Shown here in pieces: positions 30,331-40,659 of a DNA stretch of 64,000 nt. The notes below the pieces were generated by a model, which made no database searches, was not told where the DNA came from, and saw nothing but the letters and a program-made list of their open reading frames with translations. Positions within the stretch are counted from its first letter, which is position 1. Each line of letters starts with the position of its first letter. The stretch is from Agelas oroides (taxonomy: Eukaryota; Porifera; Demospongiae; Agelasida; Agelasidae). Both the position numbers and the translations under genes were made by a program. Where the stretch lies: positions 7,479,127-7,543,126 of the forward strand of contig OX422185.1 of the NCBI GenBank assembly GCA_949130485.1, read 5' to 3'.

Positions 30331-32740
30331 CTTAGAAGCCATTCAGGGCTTGCGGTTGCAGAGCTTCACAGTTAGCTTATGCAAAGGTAGTGAAATTCAC
30401 TGTATACACCCTTAAATATGGGCATCCTGGAGTTCCATTTTACGTTATTCTACACGTACCGTCGTAATAATTATAGGAACCCCTTTCAGCATGCAAATGG
30501 CTGATAGCACAGATGTCCCATACGATACTGCATGGTGGATACGGTCAATTTTCAGAACATGTCAGGTGCAGAGTGGCCAAGTATAAAGTGGCCAATTCAG
30601 GTAGTAGAAATCATATTCCCGGACAAATGGAAGGTTCGTGCTAGAAATTGAATTGAAATTACAAGCTCTGTCCCTCTCCATGAAGAGCTGCACTGTGACG
30701 AGCAAGGTGCTGATAAGTGATTCTCATTCACAGCTGCATTTACGTACAACTACGTGCGCTATAGCAGTATACAAAGCGGCTGCATCAGCTCCAAGACTAG
30801 CTAGGATAAGCTCACAGAGCAGAGCAATAGAATCATAGCAAGTATGTTAGTTACTTAAGTGCATCATGTCTACCTTCTGACCTAATGTCCCTGACATGCA
30901 GTCTTGGTACTAATTGGCGTTCAACCTAACATGCAGCCAACTTTTCACTTCATTTTTGTACATATTGTAGCTACACATGCCAGGATGTTTTGAAGTCATC
31001 AAGCAGCATGGTTCCTGCAGTGAATATACATTAGCTAGGAAGCCTATTTTCATGTAAGTAGAGGTGCCTACATTCACGTGTAAAGTTTTACTGAATGCAT
31101 AAGATGCCTATTTTTCACATAGGGATACCTGTACTCACAAGCAAAATCTCACTGTCTGCATGGTCATAGAGACAGCAACACTCATTGTTAAAATGGGCAA
31201 AATTTCAATGTTAGCATGGGGTGCCTATTTTCACAGTGAGATGCCCATATTTACTGTGAAATTGGGCACCCGGATGCCTATATTCACGTAAATCTTGGCA
31301 TCGGGCATGCGCATATTTACGGGATGCGTATATTTGGGGATGCCTATATTCACTTGACACCGGGCCTATACAGATCCGGGCGGATCAGATCAGCTAGCGG
31401 AACTATGGCACGCCGTTTGTAGCAAAACTCGAAACTCGATGCTTTTGAGCACTAACGGGCGTAGAAACTTCTCCTCTGCCTTTGTACGGCATACATTTCT
31501 GGCACTGTAGGCAGTTTTCAGTCAGGAAGAAGCGTTCGCTGGTCGGAGAACCGACCATTGTGAGCTCGCTAATGAGTGGGTGTGACCGAGGTCATGAACT
31601 CTAAGAGAATTGATACTATCATAGAAGAAACCCTGGTTCAAGTCTCTGGTACCATTTTGCTGCAGAAGTGGAAATATGGATCATGCAAGGTACCCACAGC
31701 TTCAAAAAGACCCCTAGAAATGTAGGCCGTCTACAATCACTGGACTGGACTAGTGGACTGGACTGGTGGACTGGACTGGTGGACTGACATTAAAAATCAT
31801 TTTTAGGCTTTCCAATGACACTCACTCACCTGTGGAATTGTGTGGAAGCCCCGCAGCTTTGTTTCTAGCTACATACATGGTCCCAGAGCAAATAACTCAC
31901 TAGGCCTACAGCATTTTTGAGGGTCTTTGTACCCAGTGTGTGTAATGGCTTTCTCCTCTCATATGATGTAGTGTAGACAACCTGACTTCAGTTCCTAGGA
32001 CTTCAGATGAGGTTTGGTAGTTTGGTAAATGTTTTAGTTGTCATTGCACCATACTGTACATTGTAACACTTAAGTGTATAATTATATATACAATATTGCA
32101 TGCTCGGTGCAATACTTGTTCCTTCATACAAGCATCATCTAGACTACCAAATGTCAGTTGTCCTGTGAGGACCAACAACATAACATATTCCCCTCTCAAA
32201 TCCGTTAGTTTACTTTTGCTCCTCCCCTACCCTGACAATTTTTGGAAATGAAGCCCAGGTTATGCAGTGGTTATTGCCAACAAAAATTGACTACTTTGGC
32301 ATAAGTCAGTCTGTCCAAGAAGAAAGCTGTTTTGGGGGTAATATCATCATGCAACCCTACAGGTGAGTGAGTCTCATTAGGAACCGGTTTCCACCCGTCC
32401 AGTAGACCAGTCCAAGCACTACTCCAGTCCAGTGGTTGTAGATGGCAGTGTGAGATAGTCTGATGTCTCTCGCATATTAGTAGGTGCTAATAGGCCACAG
32501 AGTTTCTTTGGGTAATAATTGACCATAAGTAGGTTAGAACGGCAAAGGTCTGGCTTCAATGTCACTTCCATGACTTCCCTGTCAGTCCCACACTTGTTCG
32601 CACCTCCTTAATTATGGAAGCTGTTCTGGACAAAAATATGACAGTAGAAAGTGAGCACTCGACCCTTGATCACTCCATCTCAATCTTCAGTCACTGCACC
32701 TTGATCCTTGGTCACTGCACCTCGATCCTTGTCGTCCCTG
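30331..32740. other. Repeat-rich intergenic region
   Basis: No gene recognised. Notable contents: loosely tandem GATGCCTATWTTCAC motifs (31,035-31,360, roughly eight to ten copies); a GTGGACTGGACTG minisatellite (31,737-31,790) matching the hAT-like element at 6610-6650; another GTCCAGT patch at 32,395-32,445; and a short TTGATCCTTGGTCACTGCACC tandem at 32,668-32,730. Confidence 0.5.
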
Positions 32741-32880
32741 TATATAGATGCAACTGGAAGGAGACGATTTCTGTCAGCACCAAACAAGATTGCGGGATTG
32801 ATATCAAATCCCAGTGGAGGAATACAGTCTGCTCCAGTAACAAAGGCAAGGATTTGTGGTAGATCTACATAAACCATAAA
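32741..32880 (-). pseudogene. HECT-type E3 ligase C-lobe fragment
   Basis: After a minus-strand acceptor-like CACTTTCAG the frame reads MVYVDLPQILAFVTGADCIP, PLGFDINPAILFGADRNRLL, PVASI. LxxILxFVTGxxxIPPLGF is the signature of the HECT C-lobe just before its catalytic Cys region. The Cys-containing segment (LPTA/SxTC) is lost: ASIY replaces it and the frame runs into a simple repeat. HECT domains in this G2E3-like form often occur in lineage-specific genes and mobile elements. The assignment rests on about 45 residues. Confidence 0.45.
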
Positions 32881-34204
32881 ACTGAAAGTGCTGTCATGTA
32901 CCTGTCAGCCTCCTGTTCATAAATAAAATGAAAGGGAAGGAAAGGTAAGGTTCTCCGTGTACATAAGCCATTCAAATTTAATTAGGTGTGATATTTAAGG
33001 TTATGCATGGGATACATAATGGGAAGGTAGATAGGTGTTTTGCAATTTTGTGTCAACATGGCTTAGATTGTGCACATATGCATTCCTAGCAATGAGTTGC
33101 AGAGATAATGTGGATAGTATATCATCAAATTGATGCCGACCTACCAACAGCCTTCAACTGTTCGGGAAATCTATTAACAACTACTTGTGGATCACAATAC
33201 CACTAACCCTGAAGCACTATTGCTCCTGCACTGACAACTGACAGCAATTAGGATACACTTTGCCTTAGGAAGTGCAGCATTTTGTTGCTTTTTTCATAAA
33301 CATGTTACATTCCAAGGACTGTAGCAGGTATCCATACTGAGAAACATTTATCCATACTTACAACTTTAAGTGCATGCCTGGTTGGCAATAAAATCTGCAG
33401 TGACATACCCCTACCTTCCATCTCTCGGACATAGTTTTGCCAGTTGAAGATCACAGGTGTTTATATAGCTGTTCTAACTTACACAGCGGTGGTATTTTGG
33501 CCAATTCAGTGTATACTAGAAGCATTATAAGTACATCTTTCCATTTGCCAAGACAGCCATAGAAGCTATTATCTCCTTGTACAATAATATGGGGGCTGTT
33601 TCCTGTTTTCCTTCGCATTTATGAAGGTGATGACAAAAAGCTCTACATTTGTATGCTACTGTAACATACATGAAGCGTCTTCTCTGGAGGACCAACAAGG
33701 TCACTCTGGACTGGCCGGATGAAGATCTTTCCTTTCTGTGATCGTCCTGCAGAACCTTAGGGTTTGTCTAGGCTAACTCTGAGAACACTTCAAGTTGCTT
33801 CGTATTTGGAGCAAATCAGAGAAGCTCAAAATGACTCAACTTTGGGAAGATCTTCCTGAAATTGCTGTTTGTGACAGTGTTCGTATAAGGAATTGTGATT
33901 TTTTTCATCCCTAATCCTGCATGGTAGAGTCCATCCAGTTCACTGCCTCCAGTAGAAATTCATGTTTGATCACAATAGGCAAGACAGTAAAACTGCTTTG
34001 TGGAAGGACTAGGTCGAGACTTCTTTTCCTGGCCTCTACCACTCTTTCCACAATAGCCAAACAGCTCTTTATGCTCGGTAGCAATAGCCGCATTCCCAAA
34101 CTGCGAACGGGCTTTTCTCAAGGTCTCCCTTCGCAGAATCAAGAGCCAAATCAAATAGATCTAGAGATAAATCACAACATTTTGATGTTGTGCTGAGTGA
34201 GAAA
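32881..34204. other. Spacer, no gene recognised
   Basis: A minus-strand stretch at 34,154-33,960 (LLILRRETLRKARSQFGNAA) looks loosely protein-like but I recognise no family. The remainder shows no exon structure I can support. Confidence 0.35.
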
Positions 34205-34270
34205 TAAATCCAGAGGAAAATTCCGGGATCCAGCTGTGATTCGAACCCAAGACCTTCTGAGTACTAGTCA
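34205..34270 (-). repeat. tRNA-derived SINE, 3' part
   Basis: The minus strand reads GTACTCAGAAGGTCTTGGGT then TCGAATCACAGCTGGATCCC. GGTTCGAATC is a pol III B-box / T-arm, followed by the CAGCTGGATCCC tail that also follows tRNA-like sequences at 40,110 and 40,535. The A-box half is missing. Confidence 0.55.
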
Positions 34271-34334
34271 ATTAAAAATTAAAACGTGAAATTTTGTGGT
34301 GCACTTGTATATCTACAATTATTTAAACATACCA

Positions 34335-35770
34335 TTCTTTCTGGCCTGTAGTTAGATGGACTTTCAAGCTCATTGCCTTTGAGGATGGGTACAACCGAAG
34401 AAAGTTTCCATGCCTCCAGGAAACTACCACTCTGAATGGAGAGATTCAGTAGCCTTGTCAGGGATGGAGTAATGCTAGGGGGCAGTATTTTTCAATATTC
34501 GTGCAGATATTCCGGCTGGACCATTAGCTTTGGTGGTATTCAAAGAATTCAACATAATAGAAAACTTCATCTTCTGTACAAAGTATGTCTTGAAGACATT
34601 AACCAGTGGTTTGGATGTTGCAATAGTCCCCATTAGCCAGGGGCGGTTCAGCCATACTAAAGCATTCAGAGAAGTATTGAATGAGCATGTTGGCCTTCTC
34701 AGAGTCTTCGTTAGCTGCCATGCCATTCATGTTAAGAGTAGGAATGGAAGTTTTCTGTTTATTCATCAGTTTTACGGTCTTTCAGAACTGTTTGGTATTG
34801 TTTGGATTGAGGTTTCTAAAATTATAATCCCTCTTGGCCCTTCTCAGCTCACGCATGACTCTATGTCTTTCTCTCTTATAGCAGTTAATTGAAGAGGCTA
34901 GGATTTCAGTGTTTCCTGGCTTGCCTGTACAGACTTCGTCTTCTCATTGCCCTAACTAGGTTTCTTGACATCCACAGTAAATTTATCCTCCTGGGTAGGA
35001 TCCCCTTAGGTATACATTCCTCAAAAATGCTCAAAAATTTATTTTGCCCGTTTTTCAAGGACACATTTATGTCATTATTAATTAGGGTGTCCCAGTTAGT
35101 TCCTTCAATGAGTGGGCAGGCCTTGCCAAAATCTGCCTGTGCATATTTCCAGAGAACTCTCTTACTACTGGTTGCAGGTCTCCTGATATTTCTCCATTTT
35201 ATACTCATGTCCAGAGTGATCAAAGTTTGCCAGAGGTGGCACAATTGTTGTGAAGTTGTGGCATATTAGAGGTGGCACCAGGGTCAGATCAATGAGTGAA
35301 GCATTACCAGAAGGGCTGATGTGGGTGTGACCCTCAACGACCTGATGAATTGAAAAACTATGAAGAATACTGTTAAGGGTGGGGGTACAAAAAGTTTATA
35401 AAAATCCACATTAAAATCCCCTAACAATACAAAATTATAAACATATGATGAATCTAAACTTTCAAAATAAGTACACAAACTCTGTAAACTTTGGACGCTG
35501 CTGGAAGGCAGTCGATAAAAAAGGCCTACATGATACAAGAACTCACTGATTACAAAGAGAGATAATCTGGAACTCTAGGTCACAAGGGCCACACACAACT
35601 ACTTTAGGTACAAGTGATTAATGAACGAACATCAGTAGCTATTCCTCCACCATGGAGACTTCTATCCAGGCGTAATACTTGGTAGCCCTGTAAAAATATT
35701 TCATTGTCCGAAATCTCAAATGACAACCAGGTTTCTACAATGCTCACGATAATTATGTGATTGTTGTATA
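34335..35770 (-). pseudogene. Non-LTR retrotransposon (LINE) endonuclease-RT relic
   Basis: Minus strand from 35,770 downward. VSIVETWLSFEISDNEIFLQ and VLRLDRSLHGGGIAT belong to an apurinic-type endonuclease. GLFYRLPSSSVQSLQSL then FVLLGDFNVDFYK gives the endonuclease GDFN motif. WKYAQADFGKA...WDTLI..DINVSLKNGQNKFLSIFEECI and LWMSRNLVRAMRRRSLYRQA form the linker. LNTTKANGPAGISARILKNT, then, after a frameshift and stop, SGSFLEAWKLSSVVPILKGN and SNYRPE are the first RT blocks. Several stops and frameshifts are present, and the element is cut off inside the RT before the catalytic FADD motif. The clade is CR1/jockey-like judging by the KANGPDGIS..LK block; not more precise. Confidence 0.75.
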
Positions 35771-36287
35771 TCTACAAGTGAAACAGTAAGAACTTGGCAG
35801 AGGTAGGAACTGGGCTACAATGACCCAAAGCCTGAATTCAAAAACTTATTAGGCATTATGTAATGCACGTGATAATTGCATTCCTACCGTACAAAATGGC
35901 TTGCGACCAGACTATGGTCTGGAGGCATGCTTCTCAACTTAAATTTAAGTCCTCCAAGACTGTTTCTGATGCAATCTGGACATGAAAGCATGCCTAGGAC
36001 TCTATTTTTGTTTTACAATTTTTTATTAGGTAGTCTTTTAAATACCTGGGGGAAGGGGAGGAGCACAAGTATTTTTGGGGAGAAACTTTCCCCTGCCCCC
36101 CCCCCCCCCCTCCCTCACCCCTACAAATAGATTGGGCCCTGCCTCAGTTCATGAAAGCTGTCTTGAATCTACTTTGCAAATTTATAATACCATCCAGAAT
36201 GCAAACATACTAAGGTTATGAAAGGTTCAGCCTTTTGATGGGTATGCAAAGCTGTGACCTATCTTAACCATTCTTTCTTTTCAACAG
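35771..36287. other. Duplicated upstream block of methyltransferase copy 2
   Basis: From about 35,920 (CTGGAGGCATGCTTC...GTCCTCCAAGACTGTTT.TGATGCAATCTG) this matches 43,275-43,811 upstream of copy 3, including a C-rich patch (36,096-36,113) and GGGCCCTGCCTCA.TTCATGAAAGCTGTCTT. It ends in the polypyrimidine/TTTTCAACAG acceptor. Confidence 0.6.
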
Positions 36288-37092
36288 ATCCACGGAAAAG
36301 GTTTTGTTTGGGCAGGGCTACCATGACAAGTTTAACCCCAATGACTACTTGCAGACAAACTACAGTGTCGCTAATCTGGGTCCATTTCACCTGTTCAAAC
36401 TGAACGCTTTGCACAAGTTCTACCAGTCCTACCCATCCACTGCAAAACTCAGGATACTCGAGATTGGCACTGGGCCTTCCATTGCCAACACCATTAGTGC
36501 TGCACCCTATGCAGCTGAGATTGTACTTTCAGAGTACACAGAAGCAAACCGTTCAACACTGTTGCAGTGGCTCAACAATGATCCAAATGCTTTTGATTGG
36601 GCACACGTCTTCAAACACATTGTGGTTGATTTAGAGGCCAAGACTGAGGAGGAAGTACCAATACGAGCAGAGTTGGTGCGGAAAGTGATCAAAGCTGTTG
36701 TACCATGTGATGTTAACCAAGATCCACCAATTCCCACTGAGCATGTTGATCAGTATGACATTGTCACTGATCTTCTGTGCCTTGTAAGTGCTTGTGCCAC
36801 AACAGAAGATTATACAGCTGCATTAGTCAGGCTGCATGCTCTCCTTAAGGCTGGAGGCAAGATTGTGCTGTACACGCCTGAATACAAGGAAGCACTGATC
36901 CCAGCCTCATATCCTGTAGGACCTCATAATTTTTTTGCCTTGCGTCTCTCAAGGGATGTCATTTTCAAGTCACTCGAACATGCTGGTTTTTATGATGTGA
37001 AGACAACAACACAAACAAGAGAAGATTTAGGATTGCCAGATGACTTTGAAACTGATGTTGTTGCCCTTAGTTTTATAACTGCTAGTAGCTGA
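36288..37092 (+). CDS. NNMT/PNMT/TEMT-family methyltransferase, copy 2 (main exon, intact)
   Basis: Main exon after the acceptor TTTTCAACAG. The first base completes a codon, then STEKVLFGQGYHDKFNPNDY and about 247 more residues run to TGA. With Met-Ser-Gln from a first exon the protein would be about 270 residues, close to the 264 of vertebrate NNMT. Seen: the family N-terminal F-x-P-x-x-Y-L motif (FNPNDYLQTNYS), SAM-binding motif I LRILEIGTGPSIANTISAAP (paralogues have DIGSGP), the acidic motif at the end of strand 2 (VLSEYTEANR), AFDWAHVFKHIVVDLE, and a LVRLHALLKAGGKIVLYTPE block with the post-motif glycines. Likely cytosolic SAM-dependent N-methyltransferase; substrate unknown. No ATG-containing first exon of its own is seen between copies 1 and 2. 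Confidence 0.85.
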
Positions 37093-37366
37093 GCTGATGA
37101 CTGAGCTGTAACTGAAAGCTGTTGTTTAACTATAGGTGTATAAACTTTCAATGTAACTAGCTAGTTGCTTTTCTGTGGCTTCTCAGTTTGCTGCATTAAT
37201 GAAGGTCGTTATCTGTTACTGACTTGAGTTTGGCAAAACATTGCCTGAATGCTTCAGTTGTCATCAGGCAAAAGTGACAACTGAAGCATTTAGCATGAAG
37301 CATTACAAACTCAAGTTGGTAACAAATAACCATCATTCACTCAGAGCATCTTGCCTCACGCTGGAA

Positions 37367-37695
37367 ATAAAGGAATTTAGATGTTATGAGGCGAACATAA
37401 AGGAAAATGAAAAGGCTGGCAGTTTCCGGGAGTCGAACCCAGCTAGGATACCTCTGGCTTGAGCCGCCAGTGCTCTGCCACTGAGCTACGACAGCCGGAC
37501 AACCACCAACCCTCACAATCCTCTATATGTACTGCACAGGTGGTACTGAATGCCTCAGACACTCAGTATGTGCCATCAGAACTCCGTTAGGGGTCAACCA
37601 GAAAACTCTCTCCATCTGGAAAGAACCCATTCTGAGTGATTTTACTCTATAGTGGTTTCTTCTATTTTTGCCTCATAACATCTAAATTCCTTTAT
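37367..37695. mobile_element. TIR element enclosing a tRNA-like sequence
   Basis: Perfect 26-bp inverted repeats (left 37,367-37,392 beginning ATAAAGGAATTTAG; right 37,670-37,695 ending CTAAATTCCTTTAT) bound a 329-bp unit. Its interior holds a tRNA-like sequence on the minus strand. The paralogous region after copy 3 (44,840-44,900) lacks the unit, joining GGTAACAAATAACC to TTCATTTAGCTAGTTG directly, so it was inserted after the duplication or lost from the other copy. The target duplication is unclear. Confidence 0.7.
37414..37496 (-). pseudogene. tRNA-like sequence within the TIR element
   Basis: The minus strand reads GGCTGTCGTAGCTCAGTGGC (A-box region TAGCTCAGTGG intact), a D arm closing with GAGC, an anticodon hairpin CTGGC-GGCTCAA-GCCAG, and a T arm CTGGGTTCGACTCCCGG (B-box intact). 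The acceptor stem pairs poorly in the standard register (about 4 of 7) and position 33 is G. Probably a pol III promoter-bearing SINE-like body rather than a working tRNA. Confidence 0.6.
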
Positions 37696-38253
37696 AACTT
37701 TCATTTAGCTAGTTGTTTATATTTATGCCCACATCCAAATGTTATATCATTTAGACCATTCTTATGCAGAGCTAGTGAGCCAGGTGCGAAAAGTTTCCAA
37801 TACGCTTTATAATTAGGGCCCAGTTTTCCCAGTGAACGTGTCCAGACCCTATTTCTCGACGAGGCCGTAGGGCGCGCGCAAAAAATCGGCCAGGGGGCGG
37901 GACTCCAGTTCACCCAGTTGAAGCGGTTACATCATTTCAGCCCTAGCGCTACCGTTGTGTAACAGTTGTCAAAGTATGAGTTATACAACTGCATGAGCGC
38001 CAAGGTTAAAACGTACTGGGTGAACTTAAGCCTATATACCGTATATATGATAGCGTGAAAGATTGCGAACGATAATAGCTAATAACAACCGCCCACCCAC
38101 ACATTCTCCAGGCTTTTGTGGACAGGAAACAAGCATGCTATTACTAGTTGGCCTAAGGCTAGCCTGCAGCTGACCTGTGTATGACTGTGACTTGTCGTAT
38201 GGTTCTGTATTGTGCAATCTTCCCATCTGATCATCATCATCGAGGTAGCCTCC

Positions 38254-38261
38254 ATGTCTCA
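38254..38261 (+). CDS. Putative first coding exon (1B) of NNMT-like methyltransferase
   Basis: ATGTCTCA followed by GTAAGT, same leader (ATCATCATCATCGAGGTAGCCTCC) as exon 1A. In position and phase it would splice over a 5.55-kb intron to copy 3 at 43,812, giving Met-Ser-Gln-Ser-Thr-Glu-Lys. The TATA-rich stretch upstream is uninterrupted here, so this is the best candidate for an active promoter in the cluster. Prediction only. Confidence 0.6.
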
Positions 38262-40109
38262 GTAAGTTTTGGTGTATTTGAATATTATTTGCTAAAAATC
38301 AACGAAAAGGAAGTGTTTGAGTGGACGACAGCCGCAAAGCTTTAGATTGCTCTATTAAAGGCCGTTTGCATGTTGATTTGCACCGCTTGCAGTACACGCG
38401 CGATCAAAACTTAGGCCAATTTGACAGTGTCGATAACCACCAGCGCACGAGGCCACAGGTACGGACGCGAAGTCACTAACCCCATCACTGTAAATAGGTT
38501 TGGGTTACTTCAACCATATTTTGGTCACTTCAGGTGCATTCCTTTGTGTGCGTGACACGTAAAGTTCAAGGAGTGCTTTCAAATCAGAGTGTAGTCGAGA
38601 AGCTTCCCTCTTTTGTTAAATTATAGTAGTCCTTTCTGGTGAGGTTTATTGCTTCTTTGATCTTGTACATCTGCCCCTGCAGAGTTCCTTTGTTGCATGG
38701 TTGTGGTAGAATGCCAGGAATGTGGCCAAAGAGGTCTTCTAAAAATGAAAAAAAATGAAGAAGTTTCTCAATGAACATTCAAGAAAACCTATTTGGTAGC
38801 ATTCCTTGGTCACACTGATGCAATTGAGACGACCTAAAATGTGGATTAAGTATAACCCAAGTGTTTTTGCAGTGCAGTGGCTACTCGATGATGACTTAGG
38901 GAACAGCTGAGCTCCACTGTCCTCTAAGTCATCATCAACAGCCACTGGCGATCCTACCTTAGGGGGTCCACTGGCATGCTCCCTAGGAAAATGATTTGAG
39001 TGTGTGAGAAGAGACCTGAGGCCCCTTTCATCTGAAAATACCTACATAGTATACTTTCCACAGTAGACGAGTTTTGAGTAGTTTAGAAGGTTGCATTAAT
39101 TGTGCTAATTGTTAAAAATGCTATTAACACCATGTAACATTAACAATTTACACCTCACTTACCTTCCATATAGCTACACACTGTATGATGCTTACTGTTC
39201 TAGGTCAAAATGCCCGTGACTAAAAAGCCTGTGAATTACGTTAAACATATGTCTACAGCATTTAGAAAGCTTCAAGTTCTGAATCCTGAGTTGCAAAAGT
39301 TGAAAGTTGTAATTGGATTTCCTAAAATGACATTTTCACACCATATGTAAACATTGGGGATTCTTCATGGCCAAAACGGTGCATCAAAACCTACTGATAT
39401 CAGAAGAGAGGTATTCATGAGTACAACATGGTTTTAACTTTAATATAACATTATGGTAAGTAGATACTCTTAAAATAAGACACATTGTTAAGATGTTTTG
39501 TAGCCTATAATCTCAAACTTCTTCATATGGGTTGTCTGCCCACGAAATGATGATTATTATGCAATGGTTGGTGGGTAGTTCAAAGGCAAAAAAAAAGGTG
39601 GGGTTGTCTTGGCAAAAATGTGTTCTGCGCCTGCAGCCAAAACCTCGAAGCCACAGTAGTGCATACAAATTCAATTAGGCACTGAGACTGGACACTGGCA
39701 CTGATGTGTGAAGTACTTCACCAAGATAATTAGCTAAACAAACTAACACCCACTACATAATATTATGTAACTGTGGTTGCAGCACTGTGCTGTACTTCTT
39801 GCAAAGGTAGATAAATCAGCTGTATATATTTGTTGTTCTGTACGAATTCAGCAGCATGATCTGATTGGCTGATTTGGCAAGTATCTCGCATGTACTGGGC
39901 TTCCTCACCGCAAACTACTCATCACGCACACACCTCTACAGCACACTTTCAATTTTCTTAAAACCAGTAAGAAACTTCAAAGGATTATAGTGTGAGGATG
40001 TACTTTATCTGCCAGATCCTCTGTGTTATCTGGGTTGGAGAGTAGCTATACACTGCATTATGTGGGTTTGTTTGTGGAGCTCTGTGGAGGCAGGATAGAG
40101 AAAATTTGA

Positions 40110-40186
40110 TAGGAATCCAGCTGGGAATCGAACTTTGGACCTTCCTATTAGCCACTAGTTGGAAACTCTTACCACAGAGCAAGCCA
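40110..40186 (-). repeat. tRNA-derived SINE
   Basis: The minus strand reads TGGCTTGCTCTGTGGTAAGA, an arm with CCAACTAGTGG, GGAAGGTCC, AGTTCGATTCC (B-box) and CAGCTGGATTCC. The CTAGT element and arm sequences suggest descent from tRNA-Thr (anticodon AGU). The copy-A counterpart (about 16,000-16,065) has lost the B-box segment by deletion. Confidence 0.6.
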
Positions 40187-40473
40187 TTGGATCCATGTTA
40201 AAGGAGCAAGTTTGCTTATCACAGGTATAGGCTAGAGGCATCGGCTGACTTGGATATTTAGCCCATTGCTGAAAGCTGGGTGAATATGAAAGTATCTGCT
40301 CAGGCAATGTGCTTATACTGCCAATCCACCACAGGCCAATAAGTCTGTCCACATGAAATCTCCCCACATTTATGTTACACAGTACTATCAAAGTGCAAGA
40401 GAAAGACAGCTGAAATCAGCTGAGGCCTCTTGCCTGGATCTTATAAGCAGACTTGCTTCTGCTCCTCTGATGC

Positions 40474-40545
40474 GAGTCCAGTGGCTCAGTTGTGAAAGCA
40501 TCCGACTAGTAATCAGGTCACATGTTTGCTTTCCAGCTGGATCCC
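40474..40545 (+). repeat. tRNA-Thr-derived SINE
   Basis: The plus strand reads AGTCCAGTGGCTCAGTTGTG, AAAGCATCCGACTAGTAATC, AGGTCACATG. The anticodon loop CTAGTAA matches tRNA-Thr(AGU), the A-box (GTGGCTCAGTTG) is good, and the B-box is degraded (GTTTGCTTTCC). It is followed by CAGCTGGATCCC, the tail shared with the other SINEs in the window. Confidence 0.65.
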
Positions 40546-40659
40546 TGGTGGATAATTCATCCCAAAGCTTACCTTAAAATATTTGTTTGGGTTAGGGTGT
40601 GGTTAAGTTTGGGTTAGACATCTATAAATACAGTTACTGGCAACACGTCTGGTAACACA

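Larger units (their letters stand above)
37783..40430. repeat. Segmental duplication, copy B
   Basis: Collinear with copy A (11,438-16,310) but without the Mutator-like insertion, so promoter-like sequence, leader and first exon remain adjacent. The TATA-rich stretch CCTATATACCGTATATATGA (38,031-38,050) lies about 200 bp before the ATG. Private segments: about 38,285-38,360 and 38,595-38,880. It lacks the 0.4 kb present in A at 15,133-15,543. Confidence 0.85.

Noticed and set aside
37414..37496. Functional tRNA gene (CUC anticodon)
   Set aside because: Only about four of seven acceptor pairs form and position 33 is G; it sits within a TIR element.
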